64,000 bases of DNA. Source: Pratylenchus scribneri. Lineage: Eukaryota; Nematoda; Chromadorea; Rhabditida; Pratylenchidae. This document shows, one piece after another, positions 49,599 to 61,400 of the stretch. Both the position numbers and the translations under genes were made by a program. Below the pieces are notes generated by a model, which was not told the DNA's origin, made no database searches, and saw only the letters and a program-made list of their open reading frames with translations. The stretch is taken from contig JAQSEB010000207.1 in NCBI GenBank assembly GCA_030063045.1, positions 62,001 to 126,000 on the forward strand. Direction: 5' to 3'. Each line of letters starts with the position of its first letter. Position 1 is the first letter of the stretch.

Positions 49599-52500
49599 AA
49601 TCGAAGGCTTTGATACCTCTATTTTAGAGTGAAGAATATGATTCTAATAATATTTTTGAAAAAAATTAAATTCTGGCCTCAAAATTGTCATAAAATACTT
49701 TTCGATCGATTGAATTATTGAATATTTTTGATAAAATTTATTAAAAATCAATAATGAGGTATTTTAAAAAATCGAAGGCTTTGATACCTCTATTTTAGAG
49801 TGAAGAATATGATTCTAATAATATTTTTGAAAAAAATTAAATTCTAGCCCCAAATTGGTCGGAAGATACTTTTCGATCGATTGAATTATTGAATATTTTT
49901 GATAAAATTTATTAAAAATCAATAATGAGGTATTTTAAAAAATCGAAGGCTTTGATACCTCTATTTTAGAGTGAAGAATATGATACTAATAATATTTTTG
50001 AAAAAAATTAAATTCTGGCCTCAAAATTGTCATAAAATACTTTTCGATCGATTGAATTATTGAATATTTTTGAAAAATTTATTAAAAATCAATAATGAGG
50101 TATTTTAAAAAATCGAAGGCTTTGATACCTCTATTTTAGAGTGAAGAATATGATTCTAATAATATTTTTGAAAAAAATTTAATTCTGGCCTCAAAATGGT
50201 CATAAAATACTTTTCGATCGATTGAATTATTGAATATTTTTGAAAAATTTATTAAAAATCAATAATGAGGTATTTTAAAAAATCGAAGGCTTTGATACCT
50301 CTATTTTAGAGTGAAGAATATGATACTAATAATATTTTTGAAAAAAATTAAATTCTGGCCTTAAAATTGTCATAAAATACTTTTCGATCGATTGAATTAT
50401 TGAATATTTTTGATAAAATTTATTAAAAATCAATAATGAGGTATTTTAAAAAATCGAAGGCTTTGATACCTCTATTTTAGAGTGAAGAATATGATTCTAA
50501 TAATATTTTTGAAAAAAATTAAATTCTGGCCTCAAAATGGTCATAAAATACTTTTCGATCGATTGAATTATTGAATATTTTTGATAAAATTTATTAAAAA
50601 TCAATAATGAGGTATTTTAAAAAATCGAAGGCTTTGATACCTCTATTTTAGAGTGGAGAATATGATTCTAATAATATTTTTGAAAAAAATTAAATTCTAG
50701 CCCCAAATTGGTCGGAAGATACTTTTCGATCGATTGAATTATTGAATATTTTTGATAAAATTTATTAAAAGTCAATAATGAGGTATTTTAAAAAATCGAA
50801 GGCTTTGATACCTCTATTTTAGAGTGAAGAATATGATTCTAATAATATTTTTGAAAAAAATTAAATTCTAGCCCCAAATTGGTCGGAAGATACTTTTCGA
50901 TCGATTGAATTATTGAATATTTTTGATAAAATTTATTAAAAATCAATAATGAGGTATTTTAAAAAATCGAAGGCTTTGATACCTCTATTTTAGAGTGAAG
51001 AATATGATACTAATAATATTTTTGAAAAAAATTAAATTCTGGCCTTAAAATTGTCATAAAATACTTTTCGATCGATTGAATTATTGAATATTTTTGATAA
51101 AATTTATTAAAAATCAATAATGAGGTATTTTAAAAAATCGAAGGCTTTGATACCTCTATTTTAGAGTGAAGAATATGATTCTAATAATATTTTTGAAAAA
51201 AATTAAATTCTGGCCTCAAAATGGTCATAAAATACTTTTCGATCGATTGAATTATTGAATATTTTTGATAAAATTTATTAAAAATCAATAATGAGGTATT
51301 TTAAAAAATCGAAGGCTTTGATACCTCTATTTTAGAGTGAAGAATATGATTCTAATAATATTTTTGAAAAAAATTAAATTCTAGCCCCAAATTGGTCGGA
51401 AGATACTTTTCGATCGATTGAATTATTGAATATTTTTGATAAAATTTATTAAAAATCAATAATGAGGTATTTTAAAAAATCGAAGGCTTTGATACCTCTA
51501 TTTTAGAGTGAAGAATATGATTCTAATAATATTTTTGAAAAAAATTAAATTCTAGCCCCAAATTGGTCGGAAGATACTTTTCGATCGATTGAATTATTGA
51601 ATATTTTTGATAAAATTTATTAAAAATCAATAATGAGGTATTTTAAAAAATCGAAGGCTTTGATACCTCTATTTTAGAGTGAAGAATATGATTCTAATAA
51701 TATTTTTGAAAAAAATTAAATTCTGGCCTCAAAATTGTCATAAAATACTTTTCGATCGATTGAATTATTGAATATTTTTGATAAAATTTATTAAAAATCA
51801 ATAATGAGGTATTTTAAAAAATCGAAGGCTTTGATACCTCTATTTTAGAGTGAAGAATATGATTCTAATAATATTTTTGAAAAAAATTAAATTCTGGCCT
51901 CAAAATTGTCATAAAATACTTTTCGATCGATTGAATTATTGAATATTTTTGATAAAATTTATTAAAAATCAATAATGAGGTATTTTAAAAAATCGAAGGC
52001 TTTGATACCTCTATTTTAGAGTGAAGAATATGATTCTAATAATATTTTTGAAAAAAATTAAATTCTGGCCTCAAAATTGTCATAAAATACTTTTCGATCG
52101 ATTGAATTATTGAATATTTTTGATAAAATTTATTAAAAATCAATAATGAGGTATTTTAAAAAATCGAAGGCTTTGATACCTCTATTTTAGAGTGAAGAAT
52201 ATGATTCTAATAATATTTTTGAAAAAAATTAAATTCTAGCCCCAAATTGGTCGGAAGATACTTTTCGATCGATTGAATTATTGAATATTTTTGATAAAAT
52301 TTATTAAAAATCAATAATGAGGTATTTTAAAAAATCGAAGGCTTTGATACCTCTATTTTAGAGTGAAGAATATGATTCTAATAATATTTTTGAAAAAAAT
52401 TAAATTCTGGCCTCAAAATTGTCATAAAATACTTTTCGATCGATTGAATTATTGAATATTTTTGATAAAATTTATTAAAAATCAATAATGAGGTATTTTA

Positions 52501-52845
52501 AAAAATCGAAGGCTTTGATACCTCTATTTTAGAGTGAAGAATATGATTCTAATAATATTTTTGAAAAAAATTAAATTCTAGCCCCAAATTGGTCGGAAGA
52601 TACTTTTCGATCGATTGAATTATTGAATATTTTTGATAAAATTTATTAAAAATCAATAATGAGGTATTTTAAAAAATCGAAGGCTTTGATACCTCTATTT
52701 TAGAGTGAAGAATATGATTCTAATAATATTTTTGAAAAAAATTAAATTCTAGCCCCAAATTGGTCGGAAGATACTTTTCGATCGATTGAATTATTGAATA
52801 TTTTTGATAAAATTTATTAAAAATCAATAATGAGGTATTTTAAAA

Positions 52846-53700
52846 GATCGAAGGCTTTGATACCTCTATTTTAGAGTGAAGAATATGATACTAATAATAT
52901 TTTTGAAAAAAATTAAATTCTGGCCTTAAAATTGTCATAAAATACTTTTCGATCGATTGAATTATTGAATATTTTTGATAAAATTTATTAAAAATCAATA
53001 ATGAGGTATTTTAAAAAATCGAAGGCTTTGATACCTCTATTTTAGAGTGAAGAATATGATTCTAATAATATTTTTGAAAAAAATTAAATTCTGGCCTCAA
53101 AATGGTCATAAAATACTTTTCGATCGATTGAATTATTGAATATTTTTGATAAAATTTATTAAAAATCAATAATGAGTTATTTTAAAAAATCGAAGGCTTT
53201 GATACCTCTATTTTAGAGTGAAGAATATGATTCTAATAATATTTTTGAAAAAAATTAAATTCTAGCCCCAAATTGGTCGGAAGATACTTTTCGATCGATT
53301 GAATTATTGAATATTTTTGATAAAATTTATTAAAAATCAATAATGAGGTATTTTAAAAAATCGAAGGCTTTGATACCTCTATTTTAGAGTGAAGAATATG
53401 ATTCTAATAATATTTTTGAAAAAAATTAAATTCTAGCCCCAAATTGGTCGGAAGATACTTTTCGATCGATTGAATTATTGAATATTTTTGATAAAATTTA
53501 TTAAAAATCAATAATGAGGTATTTTAAAAAATCGAAGGCTTTGATACCTCTATTTTAGAGTGAAGAATATGATTCTAATAATATTTTTGAAAAAAATTAA
53601 ATTCTAGCCACAAATTGGTCGGAAGATACTTTTCGATCGATTGAATTATTGAATATTTTTGATAAAATTTATTAAAAATCAATAATGAGGTATTTTAAAA
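52846..53700 (+). repeat. Five-monomer block, copy 1 of a 1710-bp duplication
   Basis: F ggcctt, A atggtc with aatgagttatt, B, B, B. The rare gagtta at 53174 breaks the GAGGTAT arm of the junction inverted repeat and recurs at 54884, exactly 1710 bp (10 x 171) later. Copy 1 alone has agccacaaa. Confidence 0.9.
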
Positions 53701-54555
53701 AATCGAAGGCTTTGATACCTCTATTTTAGAGTGAAGAATATGATACTAATAATATTTTTGAAAAAAATTAAATTCTGGCCTTAAAATTGTCATAAAATAC
53801 TTTTCGATCGATTGAATTATTGAATATTTTTGATAAAATTTATTAAAAATCAATAATGAGGTATTTTAAAAAATCGAAGGCTTTGATACCTCTATTTTAG
53901 AGTGAAGAATATGATTCTAATAATATTTTTGAAAAAAATTAAATTCTGGCCTCAAAATTGTCATAAAATACTTTTCGATCGATTGAATTATTGAAAATTT
54001 TTGATAAAATTTATTAAAAATCAATAATGAGGTATTTTAAAAAATCGAAGGCTTTGATACCTCTATTTTAGAGTGAAGAATATGATACTAATAATATTTT
54101 TGAAAAAAATTAAATTCTGGCCTTAAAATTGTCATAAAATACTTTTCGATCGATTGAATTATTGAATATTTTTGATAAAATTTATTAAAAATCAATAATG
54201 AGGTATTTTAAAAAATCGAAGGCTTTGATACCTCTATTTTAGAGTGAAGAATATGATTCTAATAATATTTTTGAAAAAAATTAAATTCTAGCCCCAAATT
54301 GGTCGGAAGATACTTTTCGATCGATTGAATTATTGAATATTTTTGATAAAATTTATTAAAAATCAATAATGAGGTATTTTAAAAAATCGAAGGCTTTGAT
54401 ACCTCTATTTTAGAGTGAAGAATATGATTCTAATAATATTTTTGAAAAAAATTAAATTCTAGCCCCAAATTGGTCGGAAGATACTTTTCGATCGATTGAA
54501 TTATTGAATATTTTTGATAAAATTTATTAAAAATCAATAATGAGGTATTTTAAAA

Positions 54556-55410
54556 AATCGAAGGCTTTGATACCTCTATTTTAGAGTGAAGAATATGATA
54601 CTAATAATATTTTTGAAAAAAATTAAATTCTGGCCTTAAAATTGTCATAAAATACTTTTCGATCGATTGAATTATTGAATATTTTTGATAAAATTTATTA
54701 AAAATCAATAATGAGGTATTTTAAAAAATCGAAGGCTTTGATACCTCTATTTTAGAGTGAAGAATATGATTCTAATAATATTTTTGAAAAAAATTAAATT
54801 CTGGCCTCAAAATGGTCATAAAATACTTTTCGATCGATTGAATTATTGAATATTTTTGATAAAATTTATTAAAAATCAATAATGAGTTATTTTAAAAAAT
54901 CGAAGGCTTTGATACCTCTATTTTAGAGTGAAGAATATGATTCTAATAATATTTTTGAAAAAAATTAAATTCTAGCCCCAAATTGGTCGGAAGATACTTT
55001 TCGATCGATTGAATTATTGAATATTTTTGATAAAATTTATTAAAAATCAATAATGAGGTATTTTAAAAAATCGAAGGCTTTGATACCTCTATTTTAGAGT
55101 GAAGAATATGATTCTAATAATATTTTTGAAAAAAATTAAATTCTAGCCCCAAATTGGTCGGAAGATACTTTTCGATCGATTGAATTATTGAATATTTTTG
55201 ATAAAATTTATTAAAAATCAATAATGAGGTATTTTAAAAAATCGAAGGCTTTGATACCTCTATTTTAGAGTGAAGAATATGATTCTAATAATATTTTTGA
55301 AAAAAATTAAATTCTAGCCCCAAATTGGTCGGAAGATACTTTTCGATCGATTGAATTATTGAATATTTTTGATAAAATTTATTAAAAATCAATAATGAGG
55401 TATTTTAAAA
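54556..55410 (+). repeat. Five-monomer block, copy 2 of the 1710-bp duplication
   Basis: Same order as 52846-53700, including gagtta at 54884. Downstream of the block this copy continues with more class B, while copy 1 continues with F ggcctt, so five monomers is the shared extent seen. Confidence 0.9.
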
Positions 55411-58400
55411 AATCGAAGGCTTTGATACCTCTATTTTAGAGTGAAGAATATGATTCTAATAATATTTTTGAAAAAAATTAAATTCTAGCCCCAAATTGGT
55501 CGGAAGATACTTTTCGATCGATTGAATTATTGAATATTTTTGATAAAATTTATTAAAAATCAATAATGAGGTATTTTAAAAAATCGAAGGCTTTGATACC
55601 TCTATTTTAGAGTGAAGAATATGATTCTAATAATATTTTTGAAAAAAATTAAATTCTAGCCCCAAATTGGTCGGAAGATACTTTTCGATCCATTGAATTA
55701 TTGAATATTTTTGATAAAATTTATTAAAAATCAATAATGAGGTATTTTAAAAAATCGAAGGCTTTGATACCTCTATTTTAGAGTGAAGAATATGATTCTA
55801 ATAATATTTTTGAAAAAAATTAAATTCTGGCCTCAAAATTGTCATAAAATACTTTTCGATCGATTGAATTATTGAATATTTTTGATAAAATTTATTAAAA
55901 ATCAATAATGAGGTATTTTAAAAAATCGAAGGCTTTGATACCTCTATTTTAGAGTGAAGAATATGATTCTAATAATATTTTTGAAAAAAATTAAATTCTG
56001 GCCTCAAAATGGTCATAAAATACTTTTCGATCGATTGAATTATTGAATATTTTTGATAAAATTTATTAAAAATCAATAATGAGGTATTTTAAAAAATCGA
56101 AGGCTTTGATACCTCTATTTTAGAGTGAAGAATATGATTCTAATAATATTTTTGAAAAAAATTAAATTCTGGCCTCAAAATTGTCATAAAATACTTTTCG
56201 ATCGATTGAATTATTGAATATTTTTGATAAAATTTATTAAAAATCAATAATGAGGTATTTTAAAAAATCGAAGGCTTTGATACCTCTATTTTAGAGTGAA
56301 GAATATGATTCTAATAATATTTTTGAAAAAAATTAAATTCTAGCCCCAAATTGGTCGGAAGATACTTTTCGATCCATTGAATTATTGAATATTTTTGATA
56401 AAATTTATTAAAAATCAATAATGAGGTATTTTAAAAAATCGAAGGCTTTGATACCTCTATTTTAGAGTGAAGAATATGATTCTAATAATATTTTTGAAAA
56501 AAATTAAATTCTAGCCCCAAATTGGTCGGAAGATACTTTTCGATCCATTGAATTATTGAATATTTTTGATAAAATTTATTAAAAATCAATAATGAGGTAT
56601 TTTAAAAAATCGAAGGCTTTGATACCTCTATTTTAGAGTGAAGAATATGATTCTAATAATATTTTTGAAAAAAATTAAATTCTAGCCCCAAATTGGTCGG
56701 AAGATACTTTTCGATCGATTGAATTATTGAATATTTTTGATAAAATTTATTAAAAATCAATAATGAGGTATTTTAAAAAATCGAAGGCTTTGATACCTCT
56801 ATTTTAGAGTGAAGAATATGATTCTAATAATATTTTTGAAAAAAATTAAATTCTGGCCTCAAAATTGTCATAAAATACTTTTCGATCGATTGAATTATTG
56901 AATATTTTTGATAAAATTTATTAAAAATCAATAATGAGGTATTTTAAAAAATCGAAGGCTTTGATACCTCTATTTTAGAGTGAAGAATATGATTCTAATA
57001 ATATTTTTGAAAAAAATTAAATTCTGGCCTCAAAATTGTCATAAAATACTTTTCGATCGATTGAATTATTGAATATTTTTGATAAAATTTATTAAAAATC
57101 AATAATGAGGTATTTTAAAAAATCGAAGGCTTTGATACCTCTATTTTAGAGTGAAGAATATGATTCTAATAATATTTTTGAAAAAAATTAAATTCTGGCC
57201 TCAAAATTGTCATAAAATACTTTTCGATCGATTGAATTATTGAATATTTTTGATAAAATTTATTAAAAATCAATAATGAGGTATTTTAAAAAATCGAAGG
57301 CTTTGATACCTCTATTTTAGAGTGAAGAATATGATTCTAATAATATTTTTGAAAAAAATTAAATTCTAGCCCCAAATTGGTCGGAAGATACTTTTCGATC
57401 GATTGAATTATTGAATATTTTTGATAAAATTTATTAAAAATCAATAATGAGGTATTTTAAAAAATCGAAGGCTTTGATACCTCTATTTTAGAGTGAAGAA
57501 TATGATTCTAATAATATTTTTGAAAAAAATTAAATTCTGGCCTCAAAATTGTCATAAAATACTTTTCGATCGATTGAATTATTGAATATTTTTGATAAAA
57601 TTTATTAAAAATCAATAATGAGGTATTTTAAAAAATCGAAGGCTTTGATACCTCTATTTTAGAGTGAAGAATATGATTCTAATAATATTTTTGAAAAAAA
57701 TTAAATTCTGGCCTCAAAATTGTCATAAAATACTTTTCGATCGATTGAATTATTGAATATTTTTGATAAAATTTATTAAAAATCAATAATGAGGTATTTT
57801 AAAAAATCGAAGGCTTTGATACCTCTATTTTAGAGTGAAGAATATGATTCTAATAATATTTTTGAAAAAAATTAAATTCTGGCCTCAAAATTGTCATAAA
57901 ATACTTTTCGATCGATTGAATTATTGAATATTTTTGATAAAATTTATTAAAAATCAATAATGAGGTATTTTAAAAAATCGAAGGCTTTGATACCTCTATT
58001 TTAGAGTGAAGAATATGATTCTAATAATATTTTTGAAAAAAATTAAATTCTGGCCTCAAAATTGTCATAAAATACTTTTCGATCGATTGAATTATTGAAT
58101 ATTTTTGATAAAATTTATTAAAAATCAATAATGAGGTATTTTAAAAAATCGAAGGCTTTGATACCTCTATTTTAGAGTGAAGAATATGATTCTAATAATA
58201 TTTTTGAAAAAAATTAAATTCTAGCCCCAAATTGGTCGGAAGATACTTTTCGATCGATTGAATTATTGAATATTTTTGATAAAATTTATTAAAAATCAAT
58301 AATGAGGTATTTTAAAAAATCGAAGGCTTTGATACCTCTATTTTAGAGTGAAGAATATGATTCTAATAATATTTTTGAAAAAAATTAAATTCTGGCCTCA

Positions 58401-61400
58401 AAATTGTCATAAAATACTTTTCGATCGATTGAATTATTGAATATTTTTGATAAAATTTATTAAAAATCAATAATGAGGTATTTTAAAAAATCGAAGGCTT
58501 TGATACCTCTATTTTAGAGTGAAGAATATGATTCTAATAATATTTTTGAAAAAAATTAAATTCTGGCCTCAAAATTGTCATAAAATTCTTTTCGATCGAT
58601 TGAATTATTGAATATTTTTGATAAAATTTATTAAAAATCAATAATGAGGTATTTTAAAAAATCGAAGGCTTTGATACCTCTATTTTAGAGTGAAGAATAT
58701 GATTCTAATAATATTTTTGAAAAAAATTAAATTCTGGCCTCAAAATTGTCATAAAATACTTTTCGATCGATTGAATTATTGAATATTTTTGATAAAATTT
58801 ATTAAAAATCAATAATGAGGTATTTTAAAAAATCGAAGGCTTTGATACCTCTATTTTAGAGTGAAGAATATGATTCTAATAATATTTTTGAAAAAAATTA
58901 AATTCTAGCCCCAAATTGGTCGGAAGATACTTTTCGATCGATTGAATTATTGAATATTTTTGATAAAATTTATTAAAAATCAATAATGAGGTATTTTAAA
59001 AAATCGAAGGCTTTGATACCTCTATTTTAGAGTGAAGAATATGATTCTAATAATATTTTTGAAAAAAATTAAATTCTAGCCCCAAATTGGTCGGAAGATA
59101 CTTTTCGATCGATTGAATTATTGAATATTTTTGATAAAATTTATTAAAAATCAATAATGAGGTATTTTAAAAAATCGAAGGCTTTGATACCTCTATTTTA
59201 GAGTGAAGAATATGATTCTAATAATATTTTTGAAAAAAATTAAATTCTAGCCCCAAATTGGTCGGAAGATACTTTTCGATCGATTGAATTATTTAATATT
59301 TTTGATAAAATTTATTAAAAATCAATAATGAGGTATTTTAAAAAATCGAAGGCTTTGATACCTCTATTTTAGAGTGAAGAATATGATTCTAATAATATTT
59401 TTGAAAAAAATTAAATTCTGGCCTCAAAATGGTCATAAAATACTTTTCGATCGATTGAATTATTGAATATTTTTGATAAAATTTATTAAAAATCAATAAT
59501 GAGGTATTTTAAAAAATCGAAGGCTTTGATACCTCTATTTTAGAGTGAAGAATATGATTCTAATAATATTTTTGAAAAAAATTAAATTCTGGCCTCAAAA
59601 TTGTCATAAAATACTTTTCGATCGATTGAATTATTGAATATTTTTGATAAAATTTATTAAAAATCAATAATGAGGTATTTTAAAAAATCGAAGGCTTTGA
59701 TACCTCTATTTTAGAGTGAAGAATATGATTCTAATAATATTTTTGAAAAAAATTAAATTCTAGCCCCAAATTGGTCGGAAGATACTTTTCGATCCATTGA
59801 ATTATTGAATATTTTTGATAAAATTTATTAAAAATCAATAATGAGGTATTTTAAAAAATCGAAGGCTTTGATACCTCTATTTTAGAGTGAAGAATATGAT
59901 TCTAATAATATTTTTGAAAAAAATTAAATTCTGGCCTCAAAATTGTCATAAAATACTTTTCGATCGATTGAATTATTGAATATTTTTGATAAAATTTATT
60001 AAAAATCAATAATGAGGTATTTTAAAAAATCGAAGGCTTTGATACCTCTATTTTAGAGTGAAGAATATGATTCTAATAATATTTTTGAAAAAAATTAAAT
60101 TCTAGCCCCAAATTGGTCGGAAGATACTTTTCGATCGATTGAATTATTGAATATTTTTGATAAAATTTATTAAAAATCAATAATGAGGTATTTTAAAAAA
60201 TCGAAGGCTTTGATACCTCTATTTTAGAGTGAAGAATATGATTCTAATAATATTTTTGAAAAAAATTAAATTCTGGCCTCAAAATTGTCATAAAATACTT
60301 TTCGATCGATTGAATTATTGAATATTTTTGATAAAATTTATTAAAAATCAATAATGAGGTATTTTAAAAAATCGAAGGCTTTGATACCTCTATTTTAGAG
60401 TGAAGAATATGATTCTAATAATATTTTTGAAAAAAATTAAATTCTGGCCTCAAAATTGTCATAAAATACTTTTCGATCGATTGAATTATTGAATATTTTT
60501 GATAAAATTTATTAAAAATCAATAATGAGGTATTTTAAAAAAATCGAAGGCTTTGATACCTCTATTTTAGAGTGAAGAATATGATTCTAATAATATTTTT
60601 GAAAAAAATTAAATTCTGGCCTCAAAATTGTCATAAAATACTTTTCGATCGATTGAATTATTGAATATTTTTGATAAAATTTATTAAAAATCAATAATGA
60701 GGTATTTTAAAAAATCGAAGGCTTTGATACCTCTATTTTAGAGTGAAGAATATGATTCTAATAATATTTTTGAAAAAAATTAAATTCTAGCCCCAAATTG
60801 GTCGGAAGATACTTTTCGATCGATTGAATTATTGAATATTTTTGATAAAATTTATTAAAAATCAATAATGAGGTATTTTAAAAAATCGAAGGCTTTGATA
60901 CCTCTATTTTAGAGTGAAGAATATGATTCTAATAATATTTTTGAAAAAAATTAAATTCTGGCCTCAAAATTGTCATAAAATACTTTTCGATCGATTGAAT
61001 TATTGAATATTTTTGATAAAATTTATTAAAAATCAATAATGAGGTATTTTAAAAAATCGAAGGCTTTGATACCTCTATTTTAGAGTGAAGAATATGATTC
61101 TAATAATATTTTTGAAAAAAATTAAATTCTGGCCTCAAAATTGTCATAAAATTCTTTTCGATCGATTGAATTATTGAATATTTTTGATAAAATTTATTAA
61201 AAATCAATAATGAGGTATTTTAAAAAATCGAAGGCTTTGATACCTCTATTTTAGAGTGAAGAATATGATTCTAATAATATTTTTGATAAAAATTAAATTC
61301 TGGCCTCAAAATTGTCATAAAATACTTTTCGATCGATTGAATTATTGAATATTTTTGATAAAATTTATTAAAAATCAATAATGAGGTATTTTAAAAAATC

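Larger units (their letters stand above)
45503..50110 (+). repeat. Zone 12: 11-monomer higher-order region
   Basis: Two class A monomers (45503, 45674) lead into two tandem copies of an 11-monomer unit and a partial third. The units mix A, B, F, C and D monomers in one order, so they were assembled after those classes existed. This makes the zone one of the youngest large duplications in the window. Confidence 0.9.
50111..55410 (+). repeat. Zone 13: modules headed by class F with ggcctt
   Basis: A four-monomer module (F with ggcctt, A atggtc, B, B) starts at 50281, 50965, 52846 and 54556. Between them are A attgtc and B monomers, and two further F ggcctt monomers at 53701 and 54043. One-off changes are gtggag near 50653, aaaagtcaat near 50769, taaaagatcg near 52843, agccacaaa near 53607 and gaaaattttt near 53994. 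Confidence 0.88.
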
